Both the position numbers and the translations under genes were made by a program. Source: Prevotella sp. (lineage in GTDB: Bacteria; Bacteroidota; Bacteroidia; Bacteroidales; Bacteroidaceae). From it: a stretch of DNA of 11,589 bases. Below are positions 1-6,495 of this stretch, piece after piece; positions within the stretch are counted from its first letter, which is position 1; each line of letters begins with the position of its first letter. The DNA lies in NCBI GenBank assembly GCA_017430675.1, contig JAFRMM010000003.1:1-11589 (forward strand), read 5' to 3'. A model generated the notes under the pieces. That model worked only from the letters and a program-made list of their open reading frames with translations. It searched no databases and was not told the origin of the DNA.

Positions 1-512
1 AACGAGATAAACGGCACCTTATAGATATAACACGTCTGCGCGATGGCACAACTCTCCATATCGACCGCCTTGGCCTCGGGGAAATGGCCGATGATCTCGC
101 GCATCTTCTCCTTGGAATCCACAAACCAGTCGCCAGTGACGATAAGACCCGGTTTGGCACCCGTCAGTTTTGCCTTCTCCAACAAGTACGGGTCAGCCTG
201 ATAGCGTACGGGAAGACCCTGCACCTGACCATAGACGGTGGTGTCGTCAATGGCTTTTCCGCAATACACGTCGTGGTAGGTCAGTTCCGAACTCACCACC
301 ACATCTTGCAGGTTAATATCGTCGCCGTTACCGCCGGCACAACCAGAGGAGATAATAACGTCGGGCTTGTACTGGCGGATCATCTCCACCGTCTGGATGG
401 CGGCATTCACGGTGGCTATCCCACTCTTTTGCAGGATCACTTTGTCTTCGGGGAATAACGGACGGAGTTGCTGCAGTTCCTTGTCCATTGCTACGATAAT
501 ACCGATCTTCAT
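1..512 (-). CDS. mtnN: 5'-methylthioadenosine/S-adenosylhomocysteine nucleosidase (5' part, runs off the left edge)
   Basis: Hydrolyses the N-glycosidic bond of MTA and SAH, releasing adenine, in methyl-cycle salvage and autoinducer-2 precursor formation; cytosolic. I translated 170 residues from the ATG at 512-510. The N-terminus MKIGIIVAMDKE matches the family and places the proton-donor Glu at residue 12. Further family signatures are SGIATVNAA, KPDVIISSGCAGG, VVSSELTYHDV, GLIVTGDWFVDS and AVDMESCAIA, where E153 corresponds to the ribose-binding Glu174 of the E. coli enzyme. The catalytic Asp lies beyond the window edge. Oddity: between LRPLFPEDK and VILQKSGI about 20 residues of the usual N-terminal beta-hairpin appear to be missing. 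The gene lies 54 bp downstream of the methyltransferase gene on the same strand and is probably co-transcribed. No Shine-Dalgarno is visible, and the space before the start is a tandem repeat. Family assignment is firm; activity of this shortened form is uncertain. Confidence 0.93.
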   Translation of the reverse strand, partial: MKIGIIVAMDKELQQLRPLFPEDKVILQKSGIATVNAAIQTVEMIRQYKPDVIISSGCAGGNGDDINLQDVVVSSELTYHDVYCGKAIDDTTVYGQVQGLPVRYQADPYLLEKAKLTGAKPGLIVTGDWFVDSKEKMREIIGHFPEAKAVDMESCAIAQTCYIYKVPFIS

Positions 513-565
513 TTGACTATTTACTATTTGACTATTTACTATTTGACTATTTACTATTTGACTAT
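511..565. repeat. 15-bp tandem repeat filling the gap before mtnN
   Basis: Unit ATTTGACTATTTACT occurs three times exactly (511-525, 526-540, 541-555), followed by a 10-base partial copy (556-565). The array occupies essentially all of the 54 bp between the methyltransferase stop (567-569) and the mtnN start codon, which it overlaps by two bases. In the transcribed (minus) direction it is an A-rich, unstructured leader. I see no -7 element in it on the minus strand, so it is more likely a spacer or leader than a promoter. Copy number could vary by slippage. Confidence 0.92.
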
Positions 566-566
566 T

Positions 567-1373
567 TTACATTCTACCATCATGATACTGATACACCTTG
601 TTGCGCTGACGTACGGCCTCGTACATCAGGATGGCGGCACTGACACTGACGTTGAGGGAGTCGAGACGACCGAGCATGGGGATGCGGATATGGGCATCGG
701 CAGCATCGCGCCACTGTTGGGAGAGACCTGTCGATTCCGTGCCCATCACGATGGCCGTCGCGTGACTCATGTCGTAGTCGTAGTAGTCGTACGAGTCCTG
801 TAGTTGAGCCGTCAGGATACGGGTCTGATGCGCCTTGAGGAAGGCGATGCACTCCTTGGAGGAGCAGACGGCCACAGGCACAGCGAACACACCGCCGATG
901 CTGGCGCGGATCAGATTCGGGTTGTAGAGGTCGGTGAGCGGGTCGCACACGATGACGGCATCCACCTGGGCGGCCTCTGCCGTGCGCAGGATAGCCCCGA
1001 GGTTGCCGGGTTTCTCCACGCTCTCAAGGACAATAATCAGAGGTGAGTGGTGAGAGGTGAGAGGTGAGAGAATACTCAAATCATGATTCTTGCACTTGGC
1101 GACAGCGATGATCCCTTCCGTACTGCCTCTATAGGCCATCTTCTCATACACCTGGGGCGTGACGTATGTGGCAGGGAAGTCCCCCGTGTAGTCTAATGTG
1201 TTTAAGACAAACAGTTCCACCACCTCATAGCCACAGGCAATGCAGTGCCCGATCTCGCGCTGTCCCTCCACCACAAAGAGTCCTTCCTCGCGGCGGAGCG
1301 ACGACTTCTGCTGCAGGGCCACGACATGCTTGATGCGGGCATTCTGGATGCTGGTAATGATATTTTCTTCCAT
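567..1373 (-). CDS. TrmH/SpoU-family RNA 2'-O-methyltransferase
   Basis: A 268-residue SPOUT-class methyltransferase, predicted to transfer a methyl group from SAM to a ribose 2'-OH of rRNA or tRNA; the exact target cannot be read from sequence. The N-terminal part (about 1-95; SIQNARIKHVVALQQKSSLRREEGLFVVEG) is the RNA-binding substrate domain of the family. The SpoU domain starts at about residue 113. Motif 1 is NLGAILRTA (N124, R130), motif 2 is VMGTESTGLS (209-218), and motif 3 is IPMLGRLDSLNVSVSAAI (231-248, N241), which forms the knotted SAM site. Between the two domains, residues 102-112 (LSPLTSHHSPL) are encoded by heptamer DNA repeats and look like an insertion in the linker. The ATG at 1373 lies only a few bases past a -7 element, so the transcript may be nearly leaderless. 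The gene is divergent from yfhO and upstream of mtnN. Confidence 0.93.
   Translation of the reverse strand: MEENIITSIQNARIKHVVALQQKSSLRREEGLFVVEGQREIGHCIACGYEVVELFVLNTLDYTGDFPATYVTPQVYEKMAYRGSTEGIIAVAKCKNHDLSILSPLTSHHSPLIIVLESVEKPGNLGAILRTAEAAQVDAVIVCDPLTDLYNPNLIRASIGGVFAVPVAVCSSKECIAFLKAHQTRILTAQLQDSYDYYDYDMSHATAIVMGTESTGLSQQWRDAADAHIRIPMLGRLDSLNVSVSAAILMYEAVRQRNKVYQYHDGRM
1039..1070. repeat. Heptamer repeat (AGGTGAG) inserted in-frame in the methyltransferase gene
   Basis: Four consecutive heptamers at 1041-1047 (AGGTGAG), 1048-1054 (TGGTGAG), 1055-1061 and 1062-1068 (both AGGTGAG), bordered by AG on each side. On the coding strand this reads as CTCACCT-type repeats and encodes LSPLTSHHSPL (residues 102-112), exactly at the linker between the N-terminal domain and the SpoU domain. 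The peptide is low complexity and unlike the surrounding protein. From general familiarity I associate this repeat with intergenic regions of Bacteroidales genomes, but I could not verify that here. Confidence 0.85.
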
Positions 1374-1380
1374 AATCGCT

Positions 1381-1411
1381 GCAAAATTACAAAAATTCTT
1401 TGTAATTTTGC
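1381..1411. promoter_or_regulatory. Perfect inverted repeat carrying divergent -7 promoter elements
   Basis: The arms GCAAAATTACAAA (1381-1393) and TTTGTAATTTTGC (1399-1411) are perfect inverted repeats separated by 5 bp. Each strand therefore carries TAATTTTG, matching the Bacteroidota -7 consensus TAnnTTTG: plus strand 1403-1410 towards yfhO, minus strand 1389-1382 towards the methyltransferase. No clear -33 TTTG is found at the usual 19-21 bp spacing on either strand. The plus-strand leader would be about 20-25 nt. On the minus strand the start codon follows within roughly 10 nt of the element. The symmetry could also be an operator. Confidence 0.6.
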
Positions 1412-1437
1412 ACGCAGAACCAAAAAACTTGCAAGTT

Positions 1438-3927
1438 ATGACATTACTGAAGAAATGCCTACCTGATCTGTTGGCAGTGCTGTTGTTTGTCGTTCTGGCC
1501 TTTGCCTATTTCTTCCCCGCCGACATCGAGGGACGTATTCTCTACCGGCATGATGCCTCGGCAGGACGCGGCGCAGGACAGGAGGGTATCGAGTATCTGC
1601 AGAAGACGGGTGAGCGTAGCAGGTGGACGAACGCCCTCTTCGGAGGTATGCCCACTTATCAGATGGCACCCTCGTATGGTTCCACCAGTCTGTTGTCGAA
1701 GGCCGTCAACGCCTATCATCTGTGGTTGCCTGAGAACGTGTGGTTTGTCTTCGCCTATCTGTTGGGCTTCTATATCCTGCTGAGGGCCTTCGACTTCCGT
1801 CAGTATCTCGCTGCGCTGGGTGCCGTCATCTGGGCCTTCTCCACCTATTTCCTGATTATCATTGCCGCAGGACATATCTGGAAGGTGTGGGCACTGGCCT
1901 ATCTGCCGCCTCTGATTGCAGGTATCGTGCTGGCCTACAGGGGGAAGTACCTGTGGGGATTGTTGCTGACGGCGGTGTTCACGGCCTTCGAGATCAATGC
2001 CAACCATGTGCAGATGACCTATTACTATCTGTTCATCATCCTCTTCCTCGTGATTGCCTGGTTCGTGGAAGCCATTCAGAAGCATGAGATGATACGCTTC
2101 TGGAAGGCGACGGCTGTCTGTATCGTGGGTGCGCTGATCGGTGTGTGCATCAACCTGTCGAACCTCTACCACACGTGGCAGTACAGTCAGGAGTCGATGC
2201 GCGGCAAGAGTGAACTGGTGAAGGCCAACAGTGCCAACCAGACGAGTAGTGGACTGGACCGTGACTATATCACCCAATGGAGTTACGGCATCGGTGAGAC
2301 GTGGACCCTACTGATCCCGAATGCCAAGGGTGGTGCCTCGATGCCGCTGAGCATGAGCGAGAAGGCGATGGAAAAGGCCGATAACGACTTCCTGCCCATC
2401 TATCAGCAACTGGGTCAGTACTGGGGCGAACAGCCTGGCACCTCAGGTCCCGTGTATGTGGGTGCCTTTGTGATGATGCTCTTCATCCTCGGACTGTTTA
2501 TCGTGAAGGGACCGGTGAAGTGGGCGCTGCTGGCAGCGACCATCCTCTCCATCCTGCTATCATGGGGCAAGAACTTCATGGGCTTTACGGATTTCTTCCT
2601 CGACTACGTGCCGATGTACGCCAAGTTCCGTACGGTGGCCTCCATCCTCGTCATTGCCGAGTTCACCATCCCCCTGTTGGCCATGCTGGCACTGAAGAAA
2701 CTGTTGGATGAGCCGGAGCAGTTGAAGCCGCGGATGAAGTATGTGGGCATCTCCTTCCTCCTGACGGGAGGCGTCGCCATGCTCTTCTCGCTGATGCCCT
2801 CGATGTTCTTCGACAGTTTTATCTCTTCAGGTGAGATGCGGGCTATCCAGAGTCTGCCTTCGGAGTATATCCAACCGTTGGTGGCCAACCTGACGGAGAT
2901 GCGCCAGGCAGTGTTCACAGCCGACAGCCTACGCTCGTTCTATATCATCCTGGCTGGTACGGGTATCCTGCTGGCTGTCACTTTTGGTAAGTTGAAGAAG
3001 GAATATGCCGTGGGTATCATCTTGGTACTCTGTCTGGTTGATCTGTGGACGGTGAACAAGCGCTATCTGAACGATGAGATGTTCGTGCCGGAGAGTGAGC
3101 GCGAGGCACCGCAGGAGAAGACGCAGACGGACGACTTGATCCTGCGTGACCAAAGTCTCGACTACCGTGTGCTGAACCTCGCCTCGAATACGTTTAATGA
3201 GAACGAGACCTCCTATTATCATAAGAGCATCGGCGGTTATCACGCTGCCAAGTTGCGCCGTTATCAGGAGATGATCGAACACTATATCTCGCCAGAGATG
3301 CAGACCTTGTTCGGTGCCGTTTCGGAGGCCGCTGGTGACATGACGCAGGTAAAGGGCGACAGCATCTGTCCGGTGCTGAACATGCTCAACACGCGCTACT
3401 TCATCTTCCCGTTGGAGGGCGGACAGACGGTACCCATCCAGAACCCCTACGCCTACGGTAATGCGTGGTTCGTGGATCAACTTGACTATGTGAAGGATGC
3501 CAATGAGGAGATCGCGGCCATAGGTAAACTTGACCTGCGTCATCAGGCCGTGGCCGACGAGAAGTTCAAGGCGCAGTTGGGCGAGGCCGCCGTACAGGAT
3601 ACGGCGAGCATCGTTACCATCACCTCGTATGAGCCCAACCGTCTGACCTACGACGTGAACTCGGGCAAGGGCGGTGTACTGGTGTTCTCGGAGATCTACT
3701 ATCCGGGTTGGACGGCTACCATCGACGGGGAACCAGCGGAACTGGGACGTGTCGATTATATCCTCCGTGCGCTGCGTGTGGAACCAGGCAAGCATCAGGT
3801 GGAACTCGCCTTCTTCCCGAAGTCGGTGAACATGACGGAGACCGTTGCCTACGTGGCGTTCGCCCTGCTGATACTCATCGTACTGGGCATACTCTTCTTG
3901 GAATACAGAAACAGGAAAAAGGCATAA
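1438..3927 (+). CDS. YfhO-family polytopic membrane protein (putative GT-C-type glycosyltransferase)
   Basis: An 829-residue inner-membrane protein. The first transmembrane helix is at about 8-26, followed by many more (for example about 101-118, 122-145, 150-167, 172-186 and 195-212) and a last one near residues 800-822 with a basic tail (EYRNRKKA). The C-terminal extracytoplasmic region contains the family hallmark EIYYPGWTATIDG (752-764) in a beta-rich domain before the final helix. Early signatures include FFPADIEG and NANHVQMTYYY (187-197). The family is related to GT-C lipid-linked sugar transferases; the Bacillus YfhO protein is implicated in lipoteichoic acid glycosylation, while the role in Bacteroidota is not established. 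The ATG at 1438 was chosen because homologues begin just before the first helix and a -7 element lies at 1403-1410; an open upstream extension to 1240 runs antisense through the methyltransferase gene. The fkp start follows after 3 bp, suggesting an operon linked to surface fucosylated glycans (inference). Confidence 0.9.
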   Translation: MTLLKKCLPDLLAVLLFVVLAFAYFFPADIEGRILYRHDASAGRGAGQEGIEYLQKTGERSRWTNALFGGMPTYQMAPSYGSTSLLSKAVNAYHLWLPENVWFVFAYLLGFYILLRAFDFRQYLAALGAVIWAFSTYFLIIIAAGHIWKVWALAYLPPLIAGIVLAYRGKYLWGLLLTAVFTAFEINANHVQMTYYYLFIILFLVIAWFVEAIQKHEMIRFWKATAVCIVGALIGVCINLSNLYHTWQYSQESMRGKSELVKANSANQTSSGLDRDYITQWSYGIGETWTLLIPNAKGGASMPLSMSEKAMEKADNDFLPIYQQLGQYWGEQPGTSGPVYVGAFVMMLFILGLFIVKGPVKWALLAATILSILLSWGKNFMGFTDFFLDYVPMYAKFRTVASILVIAEFTIPLLAMLALKKLLDEPEQLKPRMKYVGISFLLTGGVAMLFSLMPSMFFDSFISSGEMRAIQSLPSEYIQPLVANLTEMRQAVFTADSLRSFYIILAGTGILLAVTFGKLKKEYAVGIILVLCLVDLWTVNKRYLNDEMFVPESEREAPQEKTQTDDLILRDQSLDYRVLNLASNTFNENETSYYHKSIGGYHAAKLRRYQEMIEHYISPEMQTLFGAVSEAAGDMTQVKGDSICPVLNMLNTRYFIFPLEGGQTVPIQNPYAYGNAWFVDQLDYVKDANEEIAAIGKLDLRHQAVADEKFKAQLGEAAVQDTASIVTITSYEPNRLTYDVNSGKGGVLVFSEIYYPGWTATIDGEPAELGRVDYILRALRVEPGKHQVELAFFPKSVNMTETVAYVAFALLILIVLGILFLEYRNRKKA

Positions 3928-3930
3928 GCG

Positions 3931-6495
3931 ATGAAGAAACTCCTGTCCTTGCCGCCAAACCTCGTAGGCTGTTTCCATGAGGTGACGGGTTTGAACCACG
4001 ACGAGTATTTCTGTACCCATGATCCTATTGGGCACAGGCTCGGTAGTGGGGGAGGGACGGCGTGGCTCCTTCAGGCCTGTTGTCAGGCAGAGGGTGAGAC
4101 GGATATGGCCCATTGGCTGCCTCTGGAGAAACGTATCCTGATCCATGCGGGTGGACAGGGCAAGCGTCTGCCGAGTTATGCGGTATCAGGCAAAGTGCTG
4201 ATGCCCGTGCCTGTGTTCCGTTGGGAACGGGGCCAGCGGCTCTCGCAGGATCTGCTGAGTCTCCAGTTGCCCCTTTATGAGAAGATCATGGCGATGGCGC
4301 CAGAGTCGATCCATACGATGGTGGTGAGCGGAGATGTGCTGATCCGTGCGACACAGCCGTTACAGCCGATCCCTGAGGCGGATGTCGTCTGCTACGGCCT
4401 CTGGCTCGATGCCTCAGTGGCGAAGAACCACGGGGTGTTCGTCTCAGACCGTCGTACGCCGTCAGTCTTGAAGCAGATGCTCCAGAAACCCTCTGTGCAG
4501 ACGCTCGGCGAGTTACAAAAGGATCATTTCTATCTGACAGACATCGGCATCTGGCTGCTCAGCGACAAGGCCGTTGATTTGCTGATGGCGCGGAGTATAG
4601 GCAAACCTAGGAATCCTAGGACTCCTAGGGAATACGACCTCTATGCCGAGTTCGGCTGTGCCTTGGGCACAGACCCCTCGAAGCCCGATGGCGAACTGTC
4701 ATCTTTGAAGGTGGCCATCCTACCGTTGGCAGGAGGGGAGTTCTACCACTTCGGCACCTCGCGCGAGATGATCTCCTCGACGATGCGCCTCCAGAATCTG
4801 GAGAACGACCAGCGGAAGATCATGCATCTGGACCGCAAGCCCCATCCCTCAATCTTCGTGCAGAATGCCGTGACGGAGATCACCTTTACGGAGGAGAATA
4901 CGAATATCTGGATAGAGAACAGCCATGTGGGCAAGCACTGGCATCTCTCACACGACCATATCATTACGGGTGTGCCTGAGAACGATTGGCAACTCTCATT
5001 AGAGCCTGGCGAGTGTATCGACGTGGTACCTGTAGGCGACAACGACTATGAGGTGCGTCGTTATCGGATAGACGAGCCCCTGAACAGTAATGAACTGGCA
5101 GAGCGCGCGAACCTCCGTCGCCTTTTCGCCCAGCGCAGGGCTTTTCGGAAACAGAACTGGAGTGCCCTCGCCAAGAACTGGCGCCATAGCGTGTTCTTTC
5201 AGTTGGATCTGGCCGATGCCACTGCGGAGTTCCAGAAAGAGAACATTCCCCTGCCGCCAGCACTCCCTGAGGATGCACCGCTGATGACACGCATCCACGA
5301 TGCCATGTTCCGTGGCGATAGCGACAAGGCTTTCGCCCTACTGAGGGACGGTTCTTTTGTCAGGTCGCGCGACCTGACAAAAGAACCATCCCTTAATGTG
5401 GCTGATGACCAGATTGTCTGGGGACGTTCGCCTGTGCGTATCGACATCGCGGGGGGCTGGACGGATACGCCGCCTTACTGTCTGATGGAGGGTGGCAATG
5501 TCATTAACTTCGCCATCGAACTCAACGGACAGCCGCCTTTGCAGACCTTCGTGCGTCCCTCGAAGGAGCCGCGTATCGTGCTGCGCAGCATCGACCTCGG
5601 TGCGGTGGAAGTGGTGGAGACCAACGAGCAATTGAAGGACTTCATGCACGTCGGCTCACCTTTCTCTATCCCCAAGGCCGCCCTCGTGCTGGCAGGTTTT
5701 GGAGGCACTTCTTCGCTCCGTTCGCAGTTGGAGGCTTTCGGCAGTGGTATCGAACTGACACTGCTCTCGGCCGTTCCTGCGGGCAGTGGACTGGGCACCA
5801 GCAGTATCCTTGCTGCGACTGTCCTTGGTGCCGTCAGCGATTTCTGCGGTCTGGCGTGGGATAAGAACGAGATCGGCCGTCGTACGCTGATCCTCGAACA
5901 GATGCTCACCACGGGTGGCGGCTGGCAGGATCAGTTTGGTGGAGTACTGGGAGGTGTAAAACTCCTACAGACGGGCAGTGGTTTTGACCAGAGTCCGCAG
6001 GTGAGATGGCTGCCCACTGACCTGTGGCTGCAACCCGAATACCGTTCCTGTCACCTCCTATATTACACGGGCATCACCCGTACGGCGAAACAGATCCTGG
6101 CGGAGATCGTGCGCAGGATGTTCCTGAACCATGGGGGTGAACTGCGACTGTTGCGCGAGATGAAGGAGCACACGATGGAGATGTACGAGGCTATCCAGCG
6201 CAACGATTTCGTGCGGATGGGCCAACTCATGCGGAAGACGTGGCAACAGAACCAGCAACTCGACAGTGGTACGAGCCCTGAGGCTGTTGCAGCACTGACT
6301 ACGCTTATTGATGACCTCTGTCTGGGCTATAAACTCCCTGGTGCGGGGGGAGGCGGCTACCTCTATATGATTGCCAAGGATCCTGAGGCTGCCGCCCGCA
6401 TCAAACAGATACTCAACGAACATCGAAATAATAAGAACGCCCGTTTTGTGGAGATGTCGCTCTCGACAACGGGACTGCAGATCAGCCGTAGTTAA
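3931..6495 (+). CDS. fkp: Bifunctional fucokinase / L-fucose-1-phosphate guanylyltransferase
   Basis: Converts L-fucose to fucose-1-phosphate (ATP) and then to GDP-fucose (GTP), the donor for fucosylated capsule and glycoproteins in Bacteroides; cytosolic. The N-terminus KLLSLPPNLV, then GSGGGTAWLL and the nucleotidyltransferase signature IHAGGQGKRLP (71-81) with PVPVFRWERGQ, define the guanylyltransferase, followed by a beta-helix-like part (FVQNAV, WIENSHVG, IITGVPENDW). The C-terminal GHMP kinase begins near DQIVWGRSPVRIDIAGGWTD (493-512), with the ATP loop PAGSGLGTSS (616-625) and the third motif LPGAGGGGYLY (802-812). At 854 residues it is about 95 shorter than the 949-residue B. fragilis enzyme. 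The loss is mainly in the region joining the two enzymes, near residues 377-392. Two repeat-derived peptides are embedded: PRNPRTPR (226-233) and RDGSFVRSRDLTKEPSL (472-488). The gene lies 3 bp after yfhO and overlaps the next gene by 1 bp. Confidence 0.96.
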   Translation: MKKLLSLPPNLVGCFHEVTGLNHDEYFCTHDPIGHRLGSGGGTAWLLQACCQAEGETDMAHWLPLEKRILIHAGGQGKRLPSYAVSGKVLMPVPVFRWERGQRLSQDLLSLQLPLYEKIMAMAPESIHTMVVSGDVLIRATQPLQPIPEADVVCYGLWLDASVAKNHGVFVSDRRTPSVLKQMLQKPSVQTLGELQKDHFYLTDIGIWLLSDKAVDLLMARSIGKPRNPRTPREYDLYAEFGCALGTDPSKPDGELSSLKVAILPLAGGEFYHFGTSREMISSTMRLQNLENDQRKIMHLDRKPHPSIFVQNAVTEITFTEENTNIWIENSHVGKHWHLSHDHIITGVPENDWQLSLEPGECIDVVPVGDNDYEVRRYRIDEPLNSNELAERANLRRLFAQRRAFRKQNWSALAKNWRHSVFFQLDLADATAEFQKENIPLPPALPEDAPLMTRIHDAMFRGDSDKAFALLRDGSFVRSRDLTKEPSLNVADDQIVWGRSPVRIDIAGGWTDTPPYCLMEGGNVINFAIELNGQPPLQTFVRPSKEPRIVLRSIDLGAVEVVETNEQLKDFMHVGSPFSIPKAALVLAGFGGTSSLRSQLEAFGSGIELTLLSAVPAGSGLGTSSILAATVLGAVSDFCGLAWDKNEIGRRTLILEQMLTTGGGWQDQFGGVLGGVKLLQTGSGFDQSPQVRWLPTDLWLQPEYRSCHLLYYTGITRTAKQILAEIVRRMFLNHGGELRLLREMKEHTMEMYEAIQRNDFVRMGQLMRKTWQQNQQLDSGTSPEAVAALTTLIDDLCLGYKLPGAGGGGYLYMIAKDPEAAARIKQILNEHRNNKNARFVEMSLSTTGLQISRS
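4606..4629. repeat. Three CCTAGG palindromes at 9-bp period inside fkp
   Basis: CCTAGG hexamers at 4606-4611, 4615-4620 and 4624-4629, separated by AAT and ACT. In-frame they encode PRNPRTPR (residues 226-233). They sit in a variable loop of the guanylyltransferase, between the well-conserved LLSDKAVDLLMARS and YDLYAEFG segments. Because the hexamer is self-complementary and the period is a multiple of three, either orientation would code for a similar proline/arginine-rich peptide without stops. Confidence 0.85.
5345..5392. repeat. 48-bp near-perfect palindrome inside fkp
   Basis: Two 24-bp arms without a spacer meet at 5368/5369. All pairs match except 5349 (C) against 5388 (A). The arms begin GGGACGGTTCTTTTGTC and end with the complement. 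It encodes most of RDGSFVRSRDLTKEPSL (residues 472-488) at the junction between the guanylyltransferase/linker region and the GHMP kinase, which restarts at about residue 493. The reverse strand of the element reads as the same 17-residue peptide. The mRNA would form a very stable long hairpin. No transposase or target-site duplication is evident. Confidence 0.92.

Noticed and set aside
770..796. GTA/GTC-type trinucleotide run in the methyltransferase gene
   Set aside because: It encodes DSYDYYDYDM, a tyrosine/aspartate-rich stretch that, as I recall, is usual just before the conserved ATAIVMGTE motif, so ordinary coding is sufficient explanation.
84..803. Plus-strand open frames at 84-458 and 468-803
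   Set aside because: They are shadows of the nucleosidase and methyltransferase genes on the minus strand; the second starts with translated tandem repeat (LTIYYLTIYY).
1240..1437. In-frame upstream extension of the YfhO open frame by 66 codons
   Set aside because: It runs antisense through the 5' end of the methyltransferase gene and across the promoter region, and the predicted first transmembrane helix starts right after the ATG at 1438, as expected for the family.
2929..4146. Long antisense open frame (about 405 codons) opposite yfhO and fkp
   Set aside because: It spans the junction of two well-recognised genes and has no recognisable domain; it is explained by the codon bias of the opposite strand. 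The long antisense frames at 1459-2277 and 8849-9823 are rejected for the same reason.
5345..5392. Palindrome in fkp as an intrinsic terminator or insertion-sequence end
   Set aside because: There is no T-run, it lies inside an intact open frame, and no transposase or flanking duplication is visible.
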